Shown in pieces: positions 33,128-43,344 of a stretch of DNA of 64,000 nt (positions are counted from its first letter, which is position 1; every line of letters begins with the position of its first letter). Origin of the DNA: Aradus depressus (lineage: Eukaryota > Arthropoda > Insecta > Hemiptera > Aradidae); assembly GCA_963662175.1 (NCBI GenBank), contig OY759215.1, positions 14,187,079 through 14,251,078 of the forward strand, given 5' to 3'. The notes beneath the pieces are model-generated. The model was given only the letters and a program-made list of their open reading frames with translations. It was not told the DNA's origin and did no database searches. A program made the position numbers and the translations under genes.

Positions 33128-33361
33128 TTAAAAACAATTTACTATTTCATGGATAGAGACAGATATGTTGTTATTCCTGCCCCCATCTGGACACAACTGG
33201 GAGAACGGAGTACGTGACACTGGACAAAATATCCCCTCTCTAGAGTTGAGGAGGGGGGATTCTCTCTTCTTTCTTTCCAATCTAATCTCTATGCTTTCTA
33301 AGGAAACCATCTTTCTGCTTTTTTTGGATATGATGTAGCAATGAGGCTGAACCGGCCTCAT
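33128..33361 (-). pseudogene. PLE-3 C-terminal coding tail
   Basis: 78 codons, open to the stop. The peptide has HCYIISKKSRKMVSLESIEI, then SPLLNSREGIFCP, resembling the region after GIY-YIG in PLE-2 (DILEGLEIRL... NSLLMPDLPG). The upstream GIY-YIG and RT are missing. A second copy at 39640-39800 (plus) is frame-shifted. The family assignment rests mainly on position relative to the hammerhead and on this weak similarity. Confidence 0.5.
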
Positions 33362-33429
33362 GTCCTGTGCTTTGGAGGTGTTGGAAAAATTCAGAGTCGC
33401 CCCTCCTCAAATGTTCTCCCACTCCACTT

Positions 33430-33562
33430 TTTTTTAGACTGCTTGATGATGAGGGCAACTTCGAAAGCCGGATAGCAAAAGCTAATAAAATCTGTGAGAG
33501 GTCAGATTATATTTTACTTTAGTACCTGTGAAATAATCACTTTTCACTACATCACCATCTTC
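33430..33562 (+). mobile_element. PLE-3 pseudo-LTR fragment with family-A hammerhead-like motif
   Basis: 33442-33475: TTGATGA (C3 changed to T), extra U, GAGG-GCAA-CUUC, GAAA, AGCCGGAU, A, and a UGC/GCA stem I. It is followed by CTGTGAGAGGTCAGATTAT and continues directly into a SINE at 33563. Confidence 0.65.
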
Positions 33563-33728
33563 AGGTACTCGTTGTAACCAGAGGGTTACACCTAGAGTAG
33601 AGAGTCTAGGTAACAAAACCCGATCAGTAGAGTCGGGGTCATGTCCATCAGAGCGATGAAGTATGCGCTCTGGTAGTAGGCGATATGACCTCGTACATAA
33701 AGCCCGGGCATTAGTCACAATAACTAAC
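33563..33728 (+). repeat. SINE 3' fragment
   Basis: It starts CAGGTACTCGTTG, with a rearranged middle, GCTCTGGTAGTAGGCGATAT and AGCCCGGGCATTAGTCA. Confidence 0.75.
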
Positions 33729-34089
33729 TCCTCTAATATGTTTTCATTCTTAATACGACAAATAAAAAAAATTACAACCTTATATCAAAGTACTAGTTAC
33801 TCTTTAAGTTAGTTCCACTTTAATACCTGTTGGATAAGAGATCGTTCAAGAAATGAGTTGCGTTTCAATATTAAATCGAGGGTAAAGTGGTTCTAAATGA
33901 ACGGCAATTGGTCAGTATCTGGAGAACAGTGATTAATATCTATGATAACGGAATCGATACAAAATAGCATTTAGTGTCGGAGGAGGAGGTAAAAATCAAT
34001 TTGGCCTACTTTCCTGTCGCGTAGCCATGATGGCTGATATAATCAGAAGTGACTTTTTCACAGGTTGCAAAATAAAAAGTAGTCGGTGA

Positions 34090-34245
34090 ATCACCGGCAA
34101 TGTACTTCCCCTGAACGAGATAATCAATTAACTTTTCGCTCCCCCTCCAAAACCAGTCGACCGTTTGAGCTAATATTACTTGACTTACATAAGGGCTTCT
34201 AAATCCTCATACTAAATTTTGTGTAGATAAATTCTATTTCCGAAA
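34090..34245 (+). repeat. R2 5' fragment
   Basis: GTGAATCACCGGCAATGTAC, CCAGTCGACCGTTTGAGC, then TACTAAATTTTGTGTAGATA. It breaks off after one module. Confidence 0.75.
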
Positions 34246-34949
34246 AAGAACTGAATGAATAAAAAAGTAATTTGATGAATTTGACTGAATGTATTTTAAA
34301 AAATATATTGTCTGTTATTTGACGAATTAAATTCAATTAAAATATTCTAACGGTATAAATCAAAGCCCCCCTTCCCGCCACGCAAGTGACCCAGATTGTG
34401 CAATTTTATTTCAACACCTTTCACCACTTACCTATGAAAAATAATTTTTATTTTCATCAGGTTTCAATAAAAAATTTATGTAAAAAGGAACCGATTTTTG
34501 AGGATAGAAATGTTGGAGGCAATAGATGCTTTTCCAGTGTACTTTTCTGCCTAATAAAAGTAAGCTTTCCACTACATTAAATGGAAGAAAAATAAGAAAA
34601 AAGTCTGGAGTAAGGCCCTGAATATAAATACAAGTACCTACTCCATGTACATCTAAATTACTTGAAAAGAAAGAAATTCTTAGTAAAACATTTTTTTTTA
34701 TAAAATGAAAGCTAGTGTTAAATAACTTTAAACCGAACGCTATGTCTATTGAAGAAATAAAACAGAAAGACAGACACAAGATCGAAAACAATAAGTCTTA
34801 GAGAAAGCACATTCGCTGTCTATGCTTGGTTGAATATATGTTAAACTATGTATAATTACGATTAGTAATAACTAATCACTACAAGTATTTCATATGCCCA
34901 GGTAGTTATTAATTATATATTATTAGATGTGCTCATCTCTCTACATTCA
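34246..34949. other. Anonymous AT-rich DNA
   Basis: A 119-codon minus-strand frame (34432-34791) is rich in L, F and S, as expected from AT-rich noise. No motif. Confidence 0.35.
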
Positions 34950-35045
34950 TTGGCTAGGTTTTTTATCTGGGGGGTGAATCGTTAAGCGATGGCCCGATAA
35001 CTACGTTTTAAAGCCCGGGCATGAATCGTAGTAACTAACTCACTA
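34950..35045 (+). repeat. SINE remnant, subfamily B, large internal deletion
   Basis: TAGGTTTTTTATCTGGGGGG, then CGTTAAGCGATGGCCCG fused to AAGCCCGGGCATGAATC. Confidence 0.6.
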
Positions 35046-35104
35046 TGTATTGAATTGAGAAGGGACTGGCTGGAGAGAACGTGTGTGCAACGAGAGGGAC
35101 TCAT

Positions 35105-35210
35105 AGTTATTATGACTTATGCCCGGGCATTAACTACGAAGTCATATTGCCTACTATGGGGTAGGTTTTGAACCCATGATCTAGAGCTTAGTAAGCAAGC
35201 TCGTGATTGT
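35105..35210 (-). repeat. SINE remnant, core deleted
   Basis: ATGACTTATGCCCGGGCATT and AAGTCATATTGCCTACTATG joined to a head remnant GGTTTTGAACCCATGATCT. Confidence 0.7.
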
Positions 35211-35637
35211 GTTATGCTTGGACTTCGTGCTTTCTTTGTGGAGATTTACAATTATACAAATGTCCACGTAGAAGGCAACATAGACTTTTCTAACAAGTGG
35301 AAATCACCAACGATAAGTTATTTCTTCAATTATACAAAAATACTTTGCCTTGTATGAAGAATATAAATTTTTAAACCACCTTACACGATTTTTTTTTGTA
35401 CACAATTATTTATGCACATACTACATTTTATGTACATTTACAAAGAGCTTTCGATCTCGACTCACACAAACACTAATATATATTTTGAATATTGCTACTT
35501 AGGATGGCAGCATCACCACAGAGCCTGAGACATCGCCATGGACACTCACTCACCTGAAACAAAACAATATCACAATATTAGTCTCATAATTAGTCAAATA
35601 AATAGTTTGATAATAAACTAAGAGATAGAGATTAAAC
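35211..35637. other. Anonymous DNA
   Basis: Nothing recognised. Confidence 0.35.
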
Positions 35638-36292
35638 TTGGAAACTGGTAGCTCAGTGCGTGCTCGAAACCAGACGCCCTTAGTGTATTTTATCTGGAAA
35701 GTAACTTAAGCACGCCGTCCTTCGGATGGGACGTTAAGCGATGCTCACGAGCCTGTATGATGTCAGGTACTCGTTAAAGACCCCTACCCTAGGTGAATAA
35801 CAATTTAGGTTAGGCAAAATTTAGGATCCCCATAGTAGGGTCGGGCTCATGTCCACCAAAGTGACGAAAGAGCGCTCTGGTAGTAGGTTAGGTTAGGTTT
35901 TATGACTCATGCCCGGGCTTTAACTACGAGGTCATATCGTCTACTACCAGAGCGCTCTTTCGTCACTCTGGTGGACATGAGCCCAACTCTACTGTGGGAG
36001 TCCTAAATTTTGCCTACACTAAATTTTTTATTCACCTAGGGCAGGGGTCTTTAACGAGTACCTGACATCGTACAGGCTCGGGACCATAGCTTAACGTCCC
36101 ATCCGAAGGACGGCATGCTTAAGTTTATTTTACCTCCCAGATAAAATAAACTAAGGGCCTCGGTCGGGTTTCGAACCCACGTTCTTGAGCTCAGAAAACA
36201 AGCGCGCATACCACTGAGCTACCGGCGCCCTCTCTGGTAGTAGGTGTTATGATCTCTTAGTTAAAGCCCTGACCTGAGTAACTAAATAACTA
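35638..36292 (+). repeat. SINE interrupted by a second SINE
   Basis: The outer copy occupies 35638-35887 and resumes at 36245-36292 (TGTTATGATCTCTTAGTTAA, AGCCCTGACC). Its head is damaged (GGTAGCTCAGTGCGTGCTCG). Confidence 0.85.
35888..36231 (-). repeat. Full-length SINE (subfamily A) nested in another SINE
   Basis: 344 bases, bounded by CTCTGGTAGTAGG at 35875-35887 and 36232-36244, a 13-base target duplication taken from the outer SINE's tail domain. It ends in TTAGGTTAGGTT (as CCTAACCTAA in sense) and has an intact head with B box GGTTTCGAACCC in forward orientation. Confidence 0.92.
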
Positions 36293-36727
36293 CACTTGGA
36301 AACGTCTAAAAATCAAACTTCTGGAGACTTCTATACGAAATTATTAGGATTTTGAATCGAATTTCCCCATTCTCGTTAATTTTACTGAAATTCAATAGTT
36401 GTATTGATACACCTGTTTTTTGAATCCAGACAATGCTGGATTTTGGCATTATAGTCACCTTTTTTAAATTTTTATCACAAATTTTCGAATGCATATATGT
36501 ATCCAAAGAGTTAATATACTATATTCTATAATTAAATTTAAAGATACTGATATACAATAAATGTTTACATAGGTATATGTGATGAACAAAAATGAAAAAC
36601 GATAAAAAAAAATTATTATTTCTTATGTACATAAGTCCATAAACATTTTATTTACATTTTTGAGATCTGTGTTCAAAGAGCTTGTTTTTTATTAGTTAGT
36701 AGTTAAAATGTATTCGGCATGATTTAG
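36293..36727. other. Anonymous AT-rich DNA
   Basis: Nothing recognised. Confidence 0.35.
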
Positions 36728-36904
36728 TTTTTGTGACTCCTAACTGGGTTTTAACTAGTAGGTCAAATCGCCTACTACCAGAGAGCTATGTCGTCGCTCT
36801 GGTGGTTATGAGCGTTACTCTGGAATACTAAATTTTGCCTACCCAGGATTTTAAATAGGGTAGGAGACTTTTAACGAGTACCTGACATCGTACTGGCCCG
36901 GGAC
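36728..36904 (-). repeat. SINE fragment, tail and core
   Basis: Diverged tail domain (CGCCTACTACCAGAGAGC) and core to CTGACATCGTACTGGCCCGG. Confidence 0.75.
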
Positions 36905-37838
36905 CAAATTATTTAATTTCATACTAATCAGTATACAATCAGAACATTAAGAGATAAGTTAAAACAATTTCTTTCTCCAAGACTTCATGTTGTAAAGTTG
37001 CATAATAATACTTATTATTAAAACGTACTTCTGGGCTAATTAATTATCTTTTGTTGGAAAGCAAACATAAAGTTGATAATCTTCACTCAACCGTAGGACC
37101 AATCATTACATACCATCGAAATTCATTTGTGATGTTCTTAAGAAATAAGTTATTTTTTTAAACTCTCCATTAGCTACGCCATTGAAATATATAAAAATTT
37201 CATATTGATAAATTCATTCTATCAGGAGTTTTAATTTCCAAAGGTCGCACAAACGCACAAATCCTTTAATCAGGAGTTGAGCCAGCTCAATCTATTTTGG
37301 TTATTATTACAATAACTATTAAAATAATTCACATACACAAGAAAAAACTGACAGATTAATGAAAAAAACCATGTTTGAAAGTGTGTTAGGCTTTGGCCAA
37401 ATTAAATATTTATAGGTTGTTATTACAAATTGGTTTAAATTAAATTGGCTGGCTGGGTGGACAAAGTTTGATTAGTGCAACAGAATACACCTAAGCTCTA
37501 TTGAATAGATACTGAATGATGGAAATTATAATTAGAATGCATGCAACTCTGATTTGAGATCGGGTTTCGTTAATTTTACTCAATACAATGATGGAAATTT
37601 GGTTACACAAAGCATCAGTTTGCTATGCAGTTGTGGGAACCGAGTTATTGTTACATTTCCAACAAATATCAACTTAAATAATAAAACAATTATCTTCTAA
37701 ATTAAATTTTGATTCAATATAGAGAATATTTCACTTTAATTAAACTACTGACTTGGCTTTTTGAATAATATATGAGTTCGTGAAAGTCTATTATTATTGA
37801 AAAAGTTATATATAACTTTTAAGTTAGTTATTAATTAA
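36905..37838. other. Anonymous DNA with a short R2 remnant
   Basis: About 37170-37265 resembles R2 (AATTTCATATTGATAAATTC, ATTCTATCAGGAGTTTTAAT). Otherwise nothing. Confidence 0.4.
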
Positions 37839-38047
37839 TATGACTCATGCTTTGGGCTTTAACTACAAGGTCATATCGCCTACTACCAGAGCGCTCTTTC
37901 GTCACTCTGGCGGACATTAGGCCGACTCTACTATGGGGTCCTGAATTTTGCATACCCTACATTTTTATTCTCCTTGAGTAGAATTTTTTTACCTCACAGA
38001 TAAAATAAACTAAGGGCCTTGGCCGGGTTTTGAACCCGCGATCTTGG
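37839..38047 (-). repeat. SINE copy with deleted core
   Basis: Tail domain, then TTTACCTCACAGATAAAATA hairpin and head (GGGTTTTGAACCCGCGATCT). The CCTTCGGATGG part is lost. Confidence 0.8.
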
Positions 38048-38085
38048 CTTGTAATATATTTATCACAGCTGTATATTTCTTCCAT

Positions 38086-38142
38086 TTATTGTTTGGTTTT
38101 TATAACCTAGCAATTATAGACGTTTCGAGAAGTAATTCCATC
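38086..38142 (-). mobile_element. PLE pseudo-LTR fragment, family-C (partial)
   Basis: It shares CAATTATAGACGTTTCGAGA with the fragment at 29.59 kb and abuts a SINE head at the same place. On the minus strand stem II, GAAA and ACGU-C are retained; the core is reduced to CTTGATGG. Confidence 0.5.
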
Positions 38143-38396
38143 AAGGCCCCGGTAGCTCAGAAGATCGCGGGTTCGAAACGCGGCCGAGGCCCTTACTTAG
38201 GTTTTTTATTTTGGAGATGAAAAAAACCTTGAGCACGACGTCCTTCGGATGGGATGTTAAGCGATGGTCGTTAAAGACCCCTACCCTAGGTGACTCCCAT
38301 AGTAGAGTCTGGCTCATGTCCACCAGAGCGACGAAAGAGTAGGCTGTTAGTAGGCGATATGACTTCATAGTTAAAGTCCGGGCAAAATTACTAACT
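38143..38396 (+). repeat. SINE copy, subfamily B, internally deleted
   Basis: Head GGCCCCGGTAGCTCAG lacks the middle of the tRNA-like part. The hairpin AGGTTTTTT ... AAAAAAACCT (38199-38228) is the clearest subfamily-B example. Confidence 0.85.
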
Positions 38397-38445
38397 AAAT
38401 AACCATCATCAATATCTGTAACTTATTTACTGTTCTTGATGTTAA

Positions 38446-38817
38446 CAATTTTTTCATGTCAATTTTTTCATTACATGTGGGGATTGTAATGCAACATATA
38501 TTGGACAGACAGGAAGGAAATTACACATACGGACTAAGGAACATTTACAAAGAAGGGATTCCAAGTTCTTTATTCATTGTCAAAATGAGGGCCATAATGG
38601 TACCCATAGAGTGGCGCTGTTGCACGAGGGTACCAAGGGAAGACGTACAGATATCTTAGAAGGCTTGGAGATCCGACTTTCTTTATATGAGGATTCAAAA
38701 AGTCTTAACAAAAAAATAGAGGTTAAGAACTCCCTTCTGATGCCTGACCTACCTGGTGTGAGAGACTGGTCCAAAACTACGAGAAGTAGCTGTCCTGTGA
38801 GAGATGTAGTGTAAATA
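38446..38817 (+). pseudogene. PLE-2 GIY-YIG endonuclease C-terminus
   Basis: 123 open codons and a stop. CGDCNATYIGQTGRKLHIRT is the zinc-finger-like CxxC plus GIY-YIG first half (here TYIG), followed by KEHLQRRDS, then HNGTHRVALLHE and LEGLEIRLSLYE, the conserved E-containing helix of the nuclease. In intact PLEs this domain nicks target DNA for RT priming. The RT is absent (5' truncation just upstream at a SINE boundary), so this is a dead copy with an intact C-terminus. Confidence 0.85.
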
Positions 38818-39300
38818 TGTTTTGGCTGGTTTTTATTATGATATTTATTGTGTATTTTAATTCAAGTCTGTGATATTTTTAACATTGTATTATTTATGTT
38901 TTTATTTTATAAAAAAATTTGTATTTATTTTATGACAATAATTATTTCTTTGGCTATATGATGAACAATTTTTATATTATATACAGACTTATTGTATTTA
39001 TTAGAATGAATGGTTTTTGCATGTTGAGAGAGTGAGTGAACCTGGCTATCCCCACCCCTTAGAGCTATGCCAGTTATCTTCCAACCGCTGTGCTGTGTGG
39101 GTGGGGTAAGTTAATTTTATAATTTTATTTTCTTACTCTGTACCCTGATGCTTTATGAATTATTTATACTTTTTATTATTTGTATTTTTGTTACTCTATG
39201 ATAGATGAACCACTGATGATGACGCTGTTGCGTCGAAAACCGGTTCTGGTATAAAATAAAACAGTGGGAAGACAACGTCTTTTATTTCTATTAGTAATCA
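38818..39300 (+). mobile_element. PLE-2 3' region and pseudo-LTR end
   Basis: AT-rich 3' region followed by the family-B hammerhead and the terminal block AAATAAAACAGTGGGAAGAC, CTTTTATTTCTAT. That block recurs at 26.28, 53.14 and 58.87 kb and defines the element end. Confidence 0.75.
39209..39250 (+). ncRNA. Family-B hammerhead ribozyme candidate
   Basis: Stem I ACCA/UGGU (39209-39212 with 39247-39250), core CTGATGA (39213-39219), extra U (39220), stem II GACGC-UGUU-GCGUC (39221-39234), GAAA (39235-39238), self-complementary AACCGGUU (39238-39245), cleavage C at 39246. Every paired element is perfect. It lies about 395 nt after the PLE-2 stop. Confidence 0.75.
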
Positions 39301-39599
39301 TATATTTATTCTTTTTACAGAAAATATTAATTGCCCCGCTTCTCTAAATTCCACTCTAAACCTTTCCTTTTATGTCAATCCCGTCGCTCGACTCTAGTCG
39401 CCATCCAGATAATCCCTCCCGAAGTTTAAGGCGATGCTGGCCGAGAGACCTGCAAGTATAAGATAGCAAATATATCTGGGAGTGCTGGTGGTGACCAGCT
39501 TCTCCCCTTATGTACTCGCACTTTCAGCTCTTCTTCTCCTATGTAGTGCGGAGCAGGATGGCGTGGGAATCACGCCCCGGAGAGGGCGAAGTAATTAAG
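39301..39599. other. Unclassified GC-balanced segment
   Basis: No motif recognised. It may be the upstream part of the PLE-3 copy that follows, since composition is similar and the element's 5' end is not visible. Confidence 0.3.
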
Positions 39600-39930
39600 G
39601 CCTCTCCGAGATTAGAGATGGTGGTGAGGACATTGGCTATATGGACCTCCAAAATACAGGACATGACGCCGGTTCAGTCTCATTACTACATCATATCCAG
39701 AAAAGTAGAGAGAGAGCACAGAAATTAAATTGGAAAGGAGGAAGAGAGAGTCCCCCCTCCTCAACCCTAGAGAGGGGATGTGACTCAGATAGCGGACAGA
39801 AATGACGTATCTATCCCCATCCATGAAATTTTAAATGGTTAAAGTTTTTAGATGTTTTATGTATTTATTTATTATAAAAAATTTTAAATTTTATTTATTA
39901 AAATATTTTAATTAGGTTAATTTGAAAAAA
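39600..39930 (+). mobile_element. PLE-3 copy 2, decayed C-terminal region
   Basis: Aligns with 33130-33385 reversed: CTCCAAAATACAGGACATGA, GTTCAGTCTCATTACTACAT, CCCCCCTCCTCAACCCTAGA, ATCTATCCCCATCCATGAAA. Frameshifts break the coding tail after IISRK. It continues into an AT-rich stretch and, after a SINE insertion, the pseudo-LTR at 40.29 kb. Confidence 0.65.
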
Positions 39931-39956
39931 ATTTTATTTATCTTATCAGGTATGGG

Positions 39957-40145
39957 AGCCATGGTAGCCGTGCGGGCTAAAGCGTAGGGCTTTGGTCGCA
40001 TGGTCTTACCTTCTTGGTTTGCGCGTTCGAATCCCGTCCGGGAGTGAGTTTGATTTCGTAGATAGAACTCCCTCCCGGGGCCTTGTCGTAAATAATTAGA
40101 TAACACAGTGACGTGGCTAATATGCATCGTACATGAAGAAAAAAA
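39957..40145 (+). repeat. Second tRNA-derived SINE family
   Basis: GCCATGGTAGCCGTGCGGGC, then CGCGTTCGAATCCCGTCCGG (B box GTTCGAATC) and a ~110-base body. It sits inside PLE-3 copy 2. A head fragment of the same family is at about 19.71 kb. Unrelated in sequence to the abundant SINE. Confidence 0.55.
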
Positions 40146-40289
40146 CAAAAATTATGGTTATCTTAAACTCAACTTGATACTTTTTATAATTTAATGTATT
40201 TATATTTATTCAAATCTTTGTTTCTTTTATATTTTATGATTGTTACCAACATAACATGTTTTTTTGTTTTTGTTTTTGTTGCTTAAGGA

Positions 40290-40430
40290 TGGTTTCTTTT
40301 GTAGACAAGGGCAACCTTGAAAGCCGGCTAGCTAATACAAATAAAAAATCTGTGAGAGGTCAGACTATATTTTATTTTACAACCTGTGAAATAATCACTT
40401 CTCACTACATCAGCCATCTTCATATTAATG
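40290..40430 (+). mobile_element. PLE-3 pseudo-LTR of copy 2; hammerhead core destroyed
   Basis: AAGGGCAACCTTGAAAGCCG, GCTAGC and CTGTGAGAGGTCAGACTAT are present, but the CTGATGATG half of the core is replaced by TTTGTAGAC. Confidence 0.65.
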
Positions 40431-41099
40431 TCTGGTACTCATTATAGCCTCTATTCTACGTAACAAAACCCAAACACAAAAATCTTATTTGACAACCTGT
40501 GAGACATTGGCTATATCGTGGCAAAGTACCAGACATAGGGAATTACTCCTACTCGCTTCGCTCTCTTATGATGTCTCATCAGCACTTTGAGACAATTTCT
40601 CCGAACTTTACTGACAGTGAAAGATTGCTTTTTTCGATATAGGTATAATTATATCTGTCAAAAGTCCCTGTCGAAAGTAGATTATCTGTTGGAGCTGTTG
40701 CTCTAATAATTAAAGCTGGTAGGAGGGGTTGTAGGGACAAATCAAGGAGGTGGAGGCCTGATCCTCGGTGGACAGCCCAGCCTGGGATCTCCGGAGACTT
40801 CCCTCCCGATATTGGATATCTTCATCCATCCTCCCCCCCACCCCCACCCCCCTCCAATTAATCTTACTTGTTTTACCCAACTTGGAGAGTATACGGCTCG
40901 ACACCCTTGACACAAACAGGCTCTTATCTCCAGCCTTACCTCTCTTCTAACAAGAGGAACGGTAGATCGGCTTCCCTATTCCCTACAGGTCAACAATCCT
41001 TCAGGACAAATAGCAAAAATAAGGGCCACTAGCCAATGGGTGTGATCCTATATCAGCTGCTAAAATTTTTGTAGTACAGAAAAGTTTTTGTAGTAAAAC
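40431..41099. other. Anonymous DNA
   Basis: A C-rich tract at 40829-40855. Overlapping frames on both strands (40710-40950) show no domain. Confidence 0.35.
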
Positions 41100-41930
41100 A
41101 ATTTGCCCGTAACTTATTATTACTCTCCCAGCTAATATAGGGATAGTTATTTAGTCGATCAGAAATTCGATGCGGAGTTTTCAACGGAATTTCATATTTT
41201 TCGACCTCCGATTCCAAAAATGAAAAGAAAAAACTCTGTGTGTATGTCTGTGAACACGATAACTCCCGATAGAATGAATGTAGCGACACGAAATCGAGGG
41301 CGCCGGTAGCTCAGTGGTATGCGTGCTTGACTTCTGAGCTCAAGAATGTGGGTTCGTAACCCAACCGAGGCCCTTAGTTTATTTTATCTGGGAGGTAAAA
41401 TAAACTTAAACACGCCGTCCTTCGGATGGGACGTTAAGCGATGGTCCCGAGCCTGTACGATGTCAGGTACTCGTTAAAGACCCCTGCCCTAGGTGAATAA
41501 AAAATTTAGGGTAGGCAAAATTTAGGACTCCCACAGTAGAGTTGGGCTCATGTCCACCAGAGTGACAAAAGAGCGCTCTGGTAGTAGACGATATGACCTC
41601 GTAGTTAAAGCCCGGGCATGAGTCATAAACCCTAACCCTAACCCCCTCGACACGAAATCTTATATGTGTTTCCAGACCCCTCTAAGAGCGACACCTATTG
41701 ATTTTCAGACAAATCGTCCAAAGCGATGGGAGGGATTAGGGGGAGACAACACAAAAACTAGAATAACTGCCCTTGTAATAAATATATTGACAAAAAATTT
41801 CATATGTATATTCAAAACCCCATAAAGATGGCACCTATTAATTTTGCGCGAAATCTACAGTACTGCACTGTTAAAAGGACGGATGGGAGGATCATCATTT
41901 TATTTTTTCGGATAAAAAGGTCACAAATCT
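41100..41930 (-). repeat. R2 copy split by a SINE
   Basis: The reversed R2 runs GATCAGAAATTCGATGCGGA, GTTTTCAACGGAATTTCATA, TAACTCCCGATAGAATGAAT, then is interrupted at 41296-41647. It resumes CTCTAAGAGCGACACCTATT and continues to about 41930. Confidence 0.8.
41296..41647 (+). repeat. Full-length SINE, subfamily A, 12-bp target duplication
   Basis: CGACACGAAATC flanks both sides (41284-41295, 41648-41659). Complete head (GGCGCCGGTAGCTCAGTGGT), hairpin 41376-41406, core, tail domain and the end AAACCCTAACCCTAACC. 352 bases. With the 26.3-kb copy it defines the full-length unit. Confidence 0.93.
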
Positions 41931-42000
41931 ATTGAAAGTTATTGATCTGTAGGACTTAATTATGCGTTTCAGATGTTAAGTTTTGCTTGTTTTGTTTAAC

Positions 42001-42197
42001 CGGGCATCTAAGAGGTCATATCGCCTACTACCAGAGCGCTCTTTCATCACTCTGGAGGACATAAACCCGACTCTACTATGGAAGTTCAAACTTTTGCCTA
42101 CTTAGGTTTAGATATCCACTTCTTTAACGAGTATCTGACATCATACAGGCTCGGGACCATCACTTAACGTCCCATTCGAAGGACGGCGTGCTCAAGG
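42001..42197 (-). repeat. SINE fragment, tail and core
   Basis: TCATATCGCCTACTACCAGA, GTATCTGACATCATACAGGC and CCATTCGAAGGACGGCGTGC. The head is missing. Confidence 0.85.
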
Positions 42198-43045
42198 TGT
42201 TTTACTAGCTTTTTTAATAACTCAAAAAATATATGTGGGGATAAAAGGAAGCATAGATGTGGTAACACGGTTTTTACAACAGAGATCCACAAAGCTTCGC
42301 TTTTTCGCCAACTGAACCCACTGAAGGGTACATAGGTGCTCCTATCAGGCGACAATGTACCATTTCATCAAGAGCAGTAGTTTTCCTTGTTTGCCTTCCC
42401 ATTGGAAAGTTACATTCACAAAACAAGCAATTGTCACATCAATTATCGTTACATTGAATACAATTATCAGACAACAGGACACATTCTAGGACTACTTTCA
42501 ATTATAAATGTAAATACCAGGGATTGTGTAATTCGAACAATTTGTGACAATAATATTTTTTTTATATTTTTTTGTTCACACCACACTTTTTTTTTTATAA
42601 ACAACCAATTTTTTAATTAAAGAACCTGATCAATTTGAAATATGTGAAAAAAAAATAAAAGAAGAAACTCTCTTTTTCGGTTAATTAAAAACCTACCTAA
42701 TTGCTTTTTTGTGTCCTCTGAATTTTCTTTTTTTTTTTTCAGTAAGAAAAATATTTGAATAGCAACCAACTCATTCTTGAAACCGTTCCTCCGTTCGTCC
42801 TCCAGTCTTGAACCTCCACCAAAAATAACAAAACAAAATAATAAAAGAAAATGAAATGAATAAAGTAACAAGTAATGACTGATTTTTTGTTATTCGCGCT
42901 TTAATGTTTTCTTGTAATTAATTTACATTTGTAATAAATGGATTTTGTACAAATGTAGGTTTGTAGATTTTTTCCAGAGTTTATAATGCATAGGTACATT
43001 TCTGATTCACATAATATTTAAATTATTAATACATATTAATTATTA
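42198..43045. other. Anonymous AT-rich DNA
   Basis: Homopolymer T and A runs. Open frames at 42387-42620 and 42617-42871 (minus) have low-complexity composition and no motif. Confidence 0.35.
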
Positions 43046-43317
43046 TTGCTTGTGCTTGCCTTCTGAGCTCAAGGTCGTGGGTTCGAAACCCGGCCGAGGC
43101 CTTTAGTTTATTTTATCTGGGAGGTCAAATAAACTTAAGCACGCCGTCCTTTGGATGAGACTTTAAGCGATGGTCCCGAGCCTGTACGATATCAGGTACT
43201 CGTTAAAGACCCTAGCTCTGAGTAGGCTTATGTCCATCAGAGTGACAAAAGAGCATTCTGGTAGTAGGCGATATGACCTTGTAGTTAAAACCCGGGCATG
43301 AGTCAAAATAACTAACT
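43046..43317 (+). repeat. SINE copy, subfamily A, slightly 5'-truncated
   Basis: Begins mid-head (GCTTGTGCTTGCCTTCTGAG) with B box GGTTCGAAACCC, then hairpin, core and tail. A short deletion follows CGTTAAAGACC. Confidence 0.9.
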
Positions 43318-43344
43318 TTAAATTAAAATTGAGAACCTACATAT

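Larger units (their letters stand above)
32825..33385 (-). mobile_element. PLE-3 3' end: ORF end, AT-rich region and hammerhead
   Basis: Minus-strand order: C-terminal coding tail (33361-33128), ~250 bases of AT-rich 3' region, then the best-preserved family-A hammerhead (32879-32846). The same order recurs, more damaged, at 39.6-40.4 kb. Confidence 0.7.

Noticed and set aside
38461..38820. GIY-YIG frame considered as a host nuclease gene
   Set aside because: The CxxC plus GIY-YIG layout, lack of introns or upstream gene, and the following hammerhead and terminal repeat match a Penelope-like element end.
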